NCBI GenBank assembly: GCA_002286715.1
Contig: NSJX01000048.1
Span: 74,993-138,992 of the forward strand
Source: Dentipellis sp. KUC8613
Taxonomy: Eukaryota > Basidiomycota > Agaricomycetes > Russulales > Hericiaceae
DNA: 64,000 nt
Direction of reading: 5' to 3'
The notes beneath the pieces are model-generated. The model was not told the origin of the DNA, made no database searches, and was given only the letters and a program-made list of their open reading frames with translations. This document shows positions 44,532 through 55,235 of the stretch, piece by piece (the first letter of the stretch is position 1; each line of letters opens with the position of its first letter). A program made the translations under genes and the position numbers.

Positions 44532-46695
44532 CCTATAAATAAAGGCAGGGCGCGCGTGAGCAGGAGTCGGTCAGCATTGTGGGATCGCATGGGAAGGCAG
44601 GATGCAGGGTGACGCACTCTTCATCGGGCACATCCTCTACCGTAGCCTGGTGGTTGAAGCTGAAGCTGGAGCTCATCGCGTCACAGACGGCGGATGGGCG
44701 AGGGGTTGAGACGAGGACTATTCAGATCGGCTGGTGTTGAACGTTGAGTAACGAAGTGTATGCAGCGGTGTCAATGCTGGAGCCACATATACATAGGCCG
44801 CAGCTGTGCCGGTGGGCACACACGTACAGCATACATAATGAACGATTGTCTGGAGATTGCCTTGGTGAACGTGTGATACACGTGCACCTACGGTGCCAGT
44901 GTAGCTTCCAGGCCTCGACATGAGGACAACGTGTTGCTGACTTGCCGGTGTAAGTACAACACGAGTTCTGACGAAATAGGCATCTACTAATGATTGACAT
45001 AAAAAGGGTAACTGCCGAGAGCACCCAAGTACCCTCATCGACGTCGCTCAGGACGGCCGGCCGCGCCGACTAGGAGCATTTCCCAGGGCTGTGAGAGGGT
45101 AAATGTCGGTGAGTGTGATGCTAAATAGCCGTGCGGCTTGAACATTGACGTCGGGGGTACTAGTGCTGCGATGGCCGTAACGTGGTCGCCAAGTGGTCGC
45201 CGTCGAACAGTGAAGACTTCTGCTGTCGACGTCACTTCATCCACCCCAACGCGAAACTCATCCGTACTACGATCCCGAAGATCCAGGCGTGTTGAACGTT
45301 AACTTGCAGCGTCTTCTGCCGTCGGACGAAGCATCCTTTCCGGCAAATTGTGATTGGACCCGAAGGCGACTCGGAAGGCAAGTGAAGCACGTAAAAAAGG
45401 CGAGGGTGCTTACCGGCTGTCGATCCATGACAGAGTCATGTCCATCGCAGATTCAATGGCGGCATTCTCGGAAGACCGATGACGATGACACCGCAACTTA
45501 GCGGATCGGGGGGTCATAATTGCATGGAGGTTCCACAAGCCTAGAGCGACCAGTTGGACTATGCTGCGCCGATGCAAGCTGTCGATACCTCGGCCTCTAG
45601 ACGATCCAGCGCGTTCACTGTGATCTCAAACCCACCTTGCAATCGATCTCTTCAACCCTTGCGCTGGCCGCGGATGCATAAGTAAGCGGTCATTGGCACT
45701 GGCCAATCCTTGACTTACTTTTGACATAGAAGCCAGACGTAGGAGCGGTAGTCTTGAGAAGGCTACCAGAAAGATCTTCGCACCTTCAAGCACGCAGGTC
45801 GGCGATGCTTAGACTGCGCAGGTGAGCGACGGGGATCATGGTCCGCGCAGCTATCGCTGCAGAGGTTCACACAAGGTCGAGGCGCTGTGAGCATCCCCGG
45901 TGAGTGCCTCCAAGACAACCGTGGCTGCTCGAGTAATCAGTCTTCTATCGTTTGATGATAGCTGGAGTATGTACCTCGCATTCTTCGCACCAATTACGAG
46001 CAGCCTGACCTGTATCGATAGCTCACACAGTCCCAAAAAGGCGATTCCTTGTCAGAAGGAAAGAATTAGCCATCAGTTGATTTCGACGCTGCCTGGTGAC
46101 ATGTGAGTTGGAATACCGACCAACGACTGATATCGAACGCTCCTCTGGAGTGCGTGTCAACTGCACACACATGATGCTGGAATCATCGCCGTTCCGGACG
46201 CAATGCTACGCCTACTTGGGGCAAGCGTGGCAACACTGCGAAGCTGATATGGACGCCGCGAAGGATGATACATCTAGCACGGGAATAAACGATCCGTGAT
46301 TGGAGCTGAATAACAGGACGTACCGTTCTGCGCCATGATAGGCCCGATGCGCATTGCACGACAATTGGTTGTCGTAATAGGACTGTAGCGCCTGGGTCAC
46401 GAATACATACAAAGCGCCTTCACTTTCAAACTAGGCTATATCGCTTCTGTTTTGCCCCACCATGGTCACCGATCTGTCTTTAAGTAAGTGGCAGTGGGAA
46501 TGCATTGACTTTGGAGAGTCCACAGGACTCACCTCGTACTCCCAACAACCACTCGAGGTGTCCATCGACTCGTAGGTTTCAAGTAAATCTACTCAACGCT
46601 CTCACGTCTGCTGATTAATATACATTGGTGAGCTTTCTAGTATTCTCGGGCTCTGAGAAATACCGCTTGAACTCACCTCGTATCCCAAGAGCGCA
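44532..46695. other. Longest gene-free stretch of the window
   Basis: 2.2 kb in which I cannot support any gene. The longest frames are about 100 codons, on both strands, and overlap one another. There is no inverted or direct repeat that I can see and no transposon protein. The left end is the promoter of the coiled-coil gene, the right end that of F-box copy 2. It could be a decayed element or a long non-coding RNA locus, but nothing positive shows this. Confidence 0.5.
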
Positions 46696-48346
46696 ATGAT
46701 TGTCACGCTCTTTCCCCACGTCAACGACGACTGCATAGCATCGATCCTTTCGCTGCTCGACAAGCCCACACTCGCAATCCTGGGGCGAGTATCGCAGGCA
46801 AGCGCAATTTACTGCAGGCCATGGCTCGTCCGGGACATCAACCTCTCCACCGCCGAGCACTTCGCGAGCCTTGACATCTGCCGCTTCATTCTGCGGCACA
46901 ATCTCGGACGGCACATTATCTTCCTCTCCATCCTGCCGCCGTCCGTCCCGCTCTGGCGACGCGCGGGGCTCTTCGATGTCCTGGATTGGTCGACGATCGG
47001 ACGATCGATGTGCGCCTTGGCGGACGTCGCGGAGACGGCAGTGAACGTGACGTCCTTCAGGATGGACCCGCGGCTGCAGTGCCTGTTCAGCCACGAGCCC
47101 CGCCTCCCGAGGGCGCTCAAGCAGATGGCGCACCTGCAGCTCTTCGACCTGGGCAACATCGGCCGCACGGACGTGCACTGGCTCTCGCAGCGCCTCTTCG
47201 CCGGCCTGCGCTACCTCCGGCTGACGCTCGTCAACCTCGCGTCGAGCGAGGAGCTCCTCAGCATCATCACGCAGAACCACCACACCCTCGCCGAGCTCGC
47301 GGTCACGAACAGCAGCACCGTGCTGCGCCTCACCATCCCGCCCGACACGCCGCCGTGCACGCACGTGCAGAAGGTCGCGTTCTACAACATCGAGGTGCAG
47401 GTCGACGACTTTGCGCGCGTCTTCCCCGCGGCGCAGCACGTCGCCGCGCGCATGGACGACGCGCCCGCCTCGCCGTTCGCGCTGCAGGACGCGCCGCCGC
47501 ACGCGCCGCGCCCGGTCCTCGCGCAGGCGCGCGAGGCGCACCAGCCCGCGCTCTTCCGCGACGTGCGCTCCGTCGCGGGCCCGCTCCTGCTCACGGCGCT
47601 CGTGCCGAGCAGCCAGCTGCGCCGCCTGGCGCTCGCGCAGCCGGTCACCTCGAGCGCGATGCTGCTGCAGCTGCTGCAGGTGATGCAGCACGCGCCGCTC
47701 GCGAGCGTCAGCCTGAGCATCGCCGCGCGCCTGCTCCCCGACGAGACGAGCCCGCCGTTCTCGAACCAGTGGACGATCCCGCTCAACGCGCTCTTCGCGA
47801 TGCTCGCGAGCAGCCTCCCGCACGCGCGCTACCTCGATCTGACGCTCGGGTCGGACATCCGCGCCGACGCGTCGCTCGAGGGCCATTTGACCGAGTTTGT
47901 GAGCCTGCCCCCGCCGCTGCCTCCAATTAGTTCCAATCATGCTAATCACGCACCGCCGACAGCTCCTCCCCAGACCCTGCGGCTTCCTCGCCGCGCTGAA
48001 GAACCTCAAATTCCTCTCGCTCCTGATCACCGAATCGCAGGTAAACGGCGCCGAAGCAGGCGACGCCAGGCCGAAGCTCCCGCGGCTGTCGAACGGGCTG
48101 CTCAAGGCCCTGCCGTCCGTCGAGTACGTCGTCCTGCGCACGTGGGGCTGGTACGGCCTGCAGCCGTACAATGCCGCGGCGTACCAGCGCCGGCGCTCGG
48201 GGCTGAGCAGTCCCGGGAGGGGCGTGCATGAGGGCGTCGATATTTCGGAAGAGGAGGCGCGCGCGGCGCGGAGGCGGTATGAGTGGGACGGCACGGAGAT
48301 TCCCCCGTGGAAGATAGAGATGGGGACGGAGGAGCAGGATCGGTGA
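46696..48346 (+). CDS. F-box/LRR-like protein, copy 2
   Basis: Exons 46696-47898 and 47963-48346, joined across a 64-nt phase-0 intron, give 528 residues. The N-terminus MIVTLFPHVNDDCIASILSL aligns with copy 1 at 5414 (MIHRTMLFPQINEDCCMIVL). The following VSQASAIYCRPWLVRDINLS, DICRFILRHNLGRHI and GLRYLRLTLVNLASSEELLS segments also correspond. After the intron LLPRPCGFLAALKNLKFLSL matches copy 1 LLTRSACRHLAALKELRYAS. Copy 2 is much more GC-rich in its codons than copy 1. The expected role is substrate recognition in an SCF ubiquitin ligase, by analogy with F-box/LRR proteins. It converges on the Rrp17 gene with about 300 bp between stops. Confidence 0.7.
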
Positions 48347-48643
48347 CTGGCTTTTTTGGATCGCGAAGTTTGGATCTGGGGACTGTGTGTACTTGCCTAT
48401 ATTCTGCAGAATCGTTGTAGCCAGTATATATGTATGATAGACGGGTGTGTCGTGTAGAAGTACTGTTTTCAGGTATCGAATAGATGAATTGGGGAAGGCA
48501 GACATCATACGACTCTGCATGTTGGCCACTGGACCGAATGCCCTAATCTGAATGTGAGAGAAGACTTGAGCGAAGGACAGCATGCCGGGTATCTTCCAGA
48601 AAGGACGAACCACCCAATAAGCGTGCAGAGCGCCCTCGCCCAT

Positions 48644-49616
48644 CTACCGCCTCTTCCCCTTCCTCCTCGCCGCCTTCCCACCCGCCCTCTCCGCCTTCTC
48701 CGTCCTCCTCGCCCGCTGCTTGCTCGTCTCCGCCTTGCGCGCCGCCGCCGTCTGGTACTTGATCTTCTTCGGCTTCACCTTCGCCTTTCTCACCCTCGCC
48801 TCCCCACTCTCCTTCGCATCCGCAGACCTACTCCTGCCTTGATACGCTTTCGGTTTCAGTTCGTCGTCACCCTCGGCAGGATCGGGTCGCGCAGGCGCAT
48901 CGCCGTGGATGAGCGTGTCCGGGTCAAAGTCCTCCACCACGGTGACAGTCGCGACCTGCTCCTCATCCTCGTACTCGTCTGCCCGGCCCTTGCCCTTCTC
49001 GCCTGCACTAAAGCCTGTCCACTCGTCATCATCCTCCTCATCGCTCGCGCCCGCTGTAATGCAGACCTTAGCATTGAGTGCCTGTTGAAAATGGGATAAG
49101 AGAGGACGCACCGACGAGCCCGCCGTACGCCTCCTCCACCTTCGCCGCGTTCTCCTTCGCCTGCTCTGCCAGCATCCTCCGATGCTAAGAAACACACACC
49201 CACGCACACACATACACCACAGCGCAGAAAGTAGACGTCAGCATCCAGACGAGCACGAACGCGCACGCGCGCGCGACGCACCTCCTTCCGCGCGTCCAGC
49301 CGCTCGCGCTTCTCGCGCTCCTGCGCCTTCTTCTTCCCCGCCTCGCGCTTCTGCAGGTTGCGCTTGTGGAACCCGGTCAGGTACTCCCTGTTTTCCACAA
49401 CCATCAACCATCAACCATCAACCATCAACAAGCAATAGTCAGCCGTCAGCTTTGCATGTATGAGAACGCGCAGAGGGGATATGTGGGCACGAGGGACAGG
49501 ACGTACAGCCGCGCAGTATCGTCGAACACGATCTCCTTGATCTGCTCCTTGCGCTGCCGCTTCTTCGCCGCGACGATCTTGTGCGACTTGGTGAGCACGG
49601 CGAGGTTGGAGGCCAT
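48644..49616 (-). CDS. Rrp17/Nol12 family rRNA-processing protein
   Basis: Four exons. The protein starts MASNLAVLTKSHKIVAAKKR and continues QIKEIVFDDTARL, spliced to EYLTGFHKRNLQKREAGKKK and AQEREKRERLDARKE. IVFDDxARxEYLTGFHKRKLQR is the hallmark of the Nol12/Rrp17 family. The third exon gives MLAEQAKENAAKVEEAYGGL; a further intron ends at CATTACAG (about 49056) and leads into an acidic stretch (SDEEDDDEWTGF) and a Lys/Arg-rich C-terminus (KAKVKPKKIKYQTAAARKAE ... KRR). Rrp17 is a nucleolar protein needed for 5' processing of 27S/5.8S pre-rRNA in the large-subunit pathway, with exonuclease activity in yeast. The highly basic ends fit nucleolar RNA binding. A (CATCAAC)n minisatellite lies in intron 1. 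Confidence 0.87.
49398..49432. repeat. 7-bp minisatellite in intron 1 of the Rrp17-like gene
   Basis: About four head-to-tail CATCAAC units form much of the 3' half of the intron. The repeat leaves the acceptor region free, so it should not alter the protein. Confidence 0.8.
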
Positions 49617-49980
49617 CTTGTCGACGTGCGGATGGTGGGGAGGAGCTTGGAGGTGGGGGGCTGGGCTTGGAGGCGAGAGCAAATGCTGGACTGGAGCCTG
49701 TGCGGGGCCCGGTTTGGGAATAGTTGCTTTATTTGGGACGTAGCGGTGGCGTGTGCTGGGGGGGACTGTAACCCAACCCAACTCTACGAGTAAGTTGGAG
49801 ATCAAACGAGTTCCATGTACTTATGCATACGTCGACCGTCGCAGTACTTCACCCCATCCGAGATATCATATAATGAGTAAAATCCAACGATATTGCATGC
49901 GTCGATACAAATACATTCCACTTCCTCGCAACCGCTTACAACGTCAGACAGCCAAGACAGTGCATGGATCTACACAGGCA

Positions 49981-50088
49981 ACTCAAAACGCACTCGGCAC
50001 TCAAAACGCACACGGCACTCAAAACGCACTCGTCACTCAAAACGCACTCGGCACTCAAAGCGCACTCGGCACTCAAAGCGCACTCGGC
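49981..50088 (-). repeat. Six 18-bp repeats of the last codons and stop of the Fe-ADH gene
   Basis: Read on the minus strand the unit is GTGCCGAGTGCGCTTTGA (VPSAL-stop), with small variants (TTT for CTT, one TGT, one ACG). The rightmost unit (50071-50088) overlaps the real C-terminus and the other five continue downstream. The unit length is a multiple of three, so each later copy repeats TGA in the coding frame. It is a minisatellite born from the end of the coding sequence. Confidence 0.9.
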
Positions 50089-51864
50089 ACATACAGCCCC
50101 TCGAGCACCTTCACCACATCCCCATGTATCTCCGTCTTCCCGCCAAGCGCCCTCTCCGCGATCTTCGGCACGTCCTCCCTCGGCACGTTGTACTCCGTCA
50201 GCGTGGACTTGAGCCCGAGGCCATCAACGAGCCTGATCCAACACCAATTAGCTGCTCGCGCACTGGCCTGGGATAGAGGAGGTAGGAAGTAGGAAGGAAG
50301 TAGGCTCACCCTTGGATAAGATCGGCGAGCCTGAGCACGTCCCCGTCGAGCGAGCCCGTCGAGGGCTCGCGCAGGTGGTACAGCGCGCCGGCGAGCCACT
50401 CCTTGTCCTCTTGCGAGCCGATGCGGGCTTTGAGGCGCACGACGGGGGCCAGGGTCAGACACTGCACCCACAGCCGCATATGAGCAACTCTATGCTATGC
50501 GCGCAGAGGGAGCGGAAAGAAAAGAAAGTGCGTACGGAGGTGATACCGTGCGGAATCGAGTACGCCGCGCCGAGTTTATGTCCGAGCGCATGCGAGAGGC
50601 CAAGCGCACTGCATGCCCAAGTCAGCACGTCTCCCAATACCCGATACCCAACACCTGCACCAACGCTGGCGCACGGCCACGCACCTATACTTCTCCAGCT
50701 TCATCGGCCACAGGCTCATCCACGACGCGACCTGGAGCTTCTGGCGCGCCTCGACATCGCTCGGGTCCGCCTTCGACTTGGGGAGGTACTCGAAGAGGTC
50801 GTGCAGCGCCTGGTAGCAGAGCACTTTCATCGGGGGCGTCACGAGGTCGCGGTAGAGGTTCTCGGTCGCGTGGTCGACGGCGCGGAGACCGGTTGACAGC
50901 CTAGCGGGTAAATATAAAGGTGAGAGGGGATGGATGGATGGATGGGGAGCGGGGGGGAAAGGCGCACCAGAGCCGCTCGGGCGTGGACAGCGTCAGCTCG
51001 GCGTCGAGGATGATGCCTGCGGGCGCGAGCTGGGGCGAGCTCACCGCGACCTTCTGGCCGCTCTCATCCGTGTATCCCGCACCGATCTAACACCCACAGC
51101 CCTTATGAGCCCTCAAACTCAACATGACAAAAAACGCCTGACCGTGTACTCGGCCGCACTCAGCGTCGTGGGGATGGCGATCTGGTGCAGATACGGGCCG
51201 CCGGTCTCCTGCTGGAGGAAGTACAGCATCGCCTTGGACGCGTCGACGGGCGAGCCGCCGCCGACCGCGACGATGTGGTCCGCGCCGCAGTCCTTGAACG
51301 CCTGGATGCCCGCGCGGATGCCCGCGACGGGCGAGTGCTGCCCGATCTCGTAGAACGTCGCGCCGTGCGCGTCCTCCGCGCGCAGGATCGCCTCGACCTT
51401 CTTCACGACGTCCGTCTGCGGCGCGGTCGCCTCAGCATCGTCTGCGCGTCGGGTATGGTGCGGGGGAGGAGAGGAGAGGGGAGGGGGGAGCGCACCTTGT
51501 GGTACAGGCTGTGGCCGGTGACGACCAGCGCCTTCTTCCCGCCGATGGCGGCGCGCAGCTTCGGGAGGGCGGTCGCGACGCTCCCGGGGCCGTAGTAGAT
51601 GCCCTTGATGGGCTCGACCCAGGAGTAGAAGCCCTGCAGGTTCGTCGATGCGTGCTTGTCCGCGAGCAGCGTCGACATGGCGGCGGATTGGGACTGGAGA
51701 GGGGCGGAGGGGAGCGTGGTCACGGTATTCCTGGCGCGGTGATATAGGGTGCGCGAGGGGGATGAGTAAGGCCTCAGCCGTGCAGCGTTAAAAACGCGGA
51801 TAATTCGAGGGAAAGTTGTCCTGGCGAGCAGCTGCGTCATCACACGCGCGCTCTGCATATGCAT
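50073..51864 (-). CDS. Iron-dependent alcohol dehydrogenase, maleylacetate reductase type
   Basis: A multi-exon gene of the Fe-ADH superfamily. Spliced motifs are FYSWVEPIKGIYYGPGS, GGKKALVVTGHSLY, the dinucleotide-binding GADHIVAVGGGSPVDASKA, AIPTTLSAAEYT, the metal-site segment LSTGLRAVDHATENLYRDL, then LGLSHALGHKLGAAYSIPHG with the iron-binding histidines, and the end EGLYVPSAL. AEYT plus LxTPERLWLSTGxRAVDHA is typical of fungal maleylacetate reductases, which convert maleylacetate to 3-oxoadipate in hydroxyquinol and aromatic degradation. An ATG at 51678 (MSTLLADKHASTN) would start the core. The frame is open upstream to ATG 51864 and adds about 62 Arg-rich residues without acidic ones (MHMQSARVMTQLLARTTFPR...LRPYSS) that resemble a mitochondrial presequence. 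Which start is used is not settled. It is divergent to a flavin-reductase-like gene. Confidence 0.82.
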
Positions 51865-52714
51865 GCGCAAGCCCCGACGACGCCATTTATGAGCCTGCCC
51901 TCGGAGCGCGGCCCGCCGTGTTTCCCGATTGCGTCGCGCTGTTCTCTCGAGGCCGCCTGCGCATGCGAAAAAGACGCCGCGAATGGATATGGATACGCGG
52001 TGGGCGGGGTGAAGGCTTTATGCAGATTTGTTGAGCATCGCAGCGGACGGGACGGCCCCGCGCGAGTGCGGGGTATGTCCTGATTTCAGACGGATGACGT
52101 ATGAATCGCTCCAAATGTCGCGAGACGCGTCAAAAATAGGCATGAATACGGACGAAATTGCAAGCATTTTGCGCCATTAGTGTCCTACTCAAAATCCACC
52201 GATATCCTCTTGGCTGTCGCCATGACTTAGCAGGACGATTTCTTACTCACCGACGACTGCAGGGTTATCAAGTGGTGTGCTCGGCGCGTGAGTCATCCTC
52301 TGATTTGCTGTCAGGTCTGTAGGAACAGAACGGCCGCCATTGGCCGGCGGTCACCGGTCTTTATCCTGCGCACGCTCCTTGTCCCGGGTGCCCCTTCGAA
52401 ATAGGCTGCATGCAGGGTGATCAAGCTGTACTTTTGCCCCGCTCAGCACCCCCAGGGAACATCCGCCCATGTATGACCATGCTCGCTTGATGTATGTATC
52501 AGCAAGGCTGCTGAGCAGCCCGGGGTATTGATTTCGATGCGCATTGGGCATCGACAGAGGATCCGGATAACACCACGCATGTATGTCGCGATCGATTCGC
52601 ACACAGGGACGCCGTGCAGGGACGCCCGCGCTACGCTGATATGTGGAAACGGAATACGCATACTTATAGCGGCACGGCGCTGCCATCACAGTGTCCAGCG
52701 CCCTGAAGACAGAG
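51865..52714. promoter_or_regulatory. Divergent promoter region between Fe-ADH and flavin-reductase-like genes
   Basis: An 850-bp non-coding gap between two oxidoreductase genes transcribed away from each other. No coding feature is visible. A shared regulatory region is plausible but no specific site is identified. Confidence 0.5.
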
Positions 52715-53877
52715 ATGTCAACATTGCCCCCTTTCAACAGCACCACCATCCGCGCGACAGAGGCTCCCCACCCGGAATGGAAAGTCGGCGAGGGCCTGTC
52801 GCGGAGCGCACTAGGATCGCAGTGGGAAGAGGAGGTCCTGAAGGAGGGGTGGAAGTCGTGGGATATGGCGAGCACGACGCCGAGGTGCGTCGTCTGATCT
52901 GCCATCTACTCTCTGACTATGAGAGTGATAATGAGATTGGGCATGTAGAGACGCGTATCGAATCCTGTCTAGCGCGGTCGTGCCGCGCCCCGTCGCGTTC
53001 ATATCAACAGAAGCAGCAGACGGCGTGCGCAACCTCGCGCTTTTCAGGTGAGTCGCGGGACACACGCTCGCACACCCAGGAACCACCGACCTCACGCTTA
53101 CGCGCACCAAATCGCCAGCTTCTTCAACGTGGTAAGTACTCAGATCCGCAATACACTGTATGCGGCAGGATACATACAATAAATACTAGTATCTCGACGC
53201 TCACGAACTACCGCACAGGTATCCAACAACCCGCCGCTGCTCAGCATCTCGTTCACCTGGTCGCGCGACGGCGCCAACGCGAAGGACACGCGGCACAATA
53301 TCGTGCGCACGAAGCAGTTCGTCGTGAACCTCATCAGCGAGCCGTTCATCGAGGCCGCCAACGCGACCGCCGTCGACGCGCCGCCTGAGTTCGACGAGTG
53401 GAAGGTCGCGGGGCTGACGCCCGAGCCTTCGGTACGGATACTCTCCAATGTTTCGGTGCTCATTAGCACTGCGAGCGAGTGATAGGCTGATAGGGCTTGA
53501 TGGGGTGTGTACTATGTAGGTCTCTGTCAAGCCGGCACGGGTGAAAGAGAGCGCTGTGAGCTTCGAGTGCGAGGTACGTATGCGTATACGTATACTGTGC
53601 CGGTGTGAAGAGACATGTGGCTAGACTGACTTCGCCCGCCGCTATGCAGCTCTACAGCTTCCAAGACATCTTCCCGGACGGCGCCGACTCGCCCTCCGCG
53701 ACGCTCGTGCTCGGCCGCGTGAAGCACGCCCACGTCCGCAGGGCGGTGCTGGACGGGGACGAGCCTGTCGTCGACCCGGCGAAGTATCAGGTCGTCGGGA
53801 GGCTGAGCGGGCGGACGTATGCGAGGGTGGGGGACACGTATGACCTCGCGAGGCCGGATTGGAGGGAGGCGGTGTGA
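52715..53877 (+). CDS. Flavin reductase-like FMN-binding domain protein (DIM6/NTAB type)
   Basis: About six exons, some very short (one is only 13 nt, FFNV). It starts MSTLPPFNSTTIRATEAPHP. Spliced exons give SAVVPRPVAFISTEAADGVR then NLALFSSFFNVVSNNPPLLS, ISFTWSRDGANAKDTRHNIV, KQFVVNLISEPFIEAANATA, the domain-specific FECELYSFQDIFPDG, and a final LVLGRVKHAHVRRAVLDGD. The order PRPxAFxST...NLAxFSxFNxVSxxPP...KDTxxNI is the full FMN-binding split-barrel signature of fungal flavoprotein oxygenase-like proteins. The start at 52715 is the first ATG in frame. It probably binds FMN and may reduce flavin for a partner mono-oxygenase; the actual reaction is unknown. It shares a divergent promoter with the Fe-ADH. 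Confidence 0.85.
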
Positions 53878-55235
53878 CGTGCTGGGAGGTACCTGGTTGT
53901 AGTGTTTTCAGTGCCTGGGTGAATAGAACGATAGTTGTCGCAGGCCGTAGAGCTGAAAAAGAACGTAACATTATGCAAAGGCGACATCGGCGGAGGCCTT
54001 TGCGAGAACTCCATCGAGACTAACGTTGCTTCAGAACAGATCCTGGCACAAACACCGCGGAGACTGGCGCGAACCAGCTACAGAAGACTATGTGGACGTT
54101 CAGATGTGCCGGCGCACAGACGCCAATCTCGCACGGAAACGCGCGGGTCGTTGCCCTGGCCGCCTTAGACTCGCAGGCCCCATTTCCGGATATGCGTAGT
54201 GTGACTATCAGCAGGTGCTGCGGCCCCCCCACTGGCGCAATTAAGAGGCTGTCAGCACGGTTTAATAGGACAAGCTCCGGATGGCTTGCGGGGGATCTTC
54301 GAGCGCGCGGGCTGCCGTCAGTGCCACGGGTGACGTGCACATTGACACGCAAGACGCAGGCGCAGACGCACTACGGCGGGCGGCGAAGGCGAGGCGTGCG
54401 GGTGTGCAGAGCAGAGAAGGCTCGAGATGACAACCGGACGGCACCGTGCGGACGCAGTAGTGCCTCGCTGGGGTTTCTAGCCACCTCGCTGCAGCCTGCG
54501 CATGATGGAGAGCGCAACATGTGGTCGAGGGACGCAGAAATGAGGGAAGGCGCCGGGTGAGAAGGTCCCGCGAAGCTCGCCTGGGCGTCCGGGCAGTCGC
54601 TAGGACCTGCTTGCGTGCGTATGGGGGCGCGCGGAGGCCGGCGTGCTGCAAAAAGCTTGTTAGGCGTAGGTGGGGGCGTCTTTGGCGGGCGAGGCACAAT
54701 GGATTCAGATGGCGGCACGTCGAGAGAGAGCAACGCGAATGGGCAGGTAACACGTTGCGATGGACAGAGGAAAGCCACGTTTCTACGGCCGGCTGTGCAA
54801 AGAGGGAGTGGGCGAGCCCGCGAGGGCGACCGCGAGGCGGAGGGCAGGCAGAAAATTGCGGCAGAGGAGGAAAGCGCAGAGACGGTTCAGTTTGAGTTTC
54901 GCTCGGTCCACGTGGCCGGTTCGGGGGCGAAACGGCTCGCGGACAGCCAACTCTGCTTTCGAGCCGCTGCCATCCCATCCCCGTCCTCGACGCTGTTCGC
55001 TGTTACCACCACCCTCGTCGTCGCCGACGGTGAGCAACCATCTCCTGTGCCCCGACGCCGTTGACGTTTGTTCGCCAGGCCCGGGTTTTATGCTTCGCAA
55101 GCGCCCACGTCTCAATCCGTCCTTTCATTTGTTATAAACAACAACAGCACAGCACCCTGGCTCCTTGATCCCTGTCCTGTTCGCGTTCGCCACTCTGCAC
55201 CTGCCGGAACCACACCCAGCGCGAGCGCTCTACTC
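53878..55235. other. GC-rich intergenic region upstream of the Sec7-like gene
   Basis: 1.36 kb. A long minus-strand open frame (complement 54262-54978) exists but is Pro/Arg/Ser-rich without a domain and is best read as a chance opening in GC-rich DNA. An upstream non-coding exon of the Sec7-like gene could lie here. Confidence 0.45.

Noticed and set aside
44532..46695. Possible genes in the 2.2-kb gene-poor stretch
   Set aside because: Frames are short, overlap on both strands and have no coherent splice partners or domains.
46615..48294. A 559-codon open frame on the minus strand
   Set aside because: It is antisense to the F-box-like copy 2, which has a paralogue with the same intron and recognisable protein pattern. 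The minus frame is Arg-rich low complexity, the usual shadow in GC-rich coding DNA.
49981..50088. Short regularly spaced repeats considered as a CRISPR-like array
   Set aside because: The units are contiguous without spacers, occur in a eukaryotic genome and derive from the end of the adjacent coding sequence.
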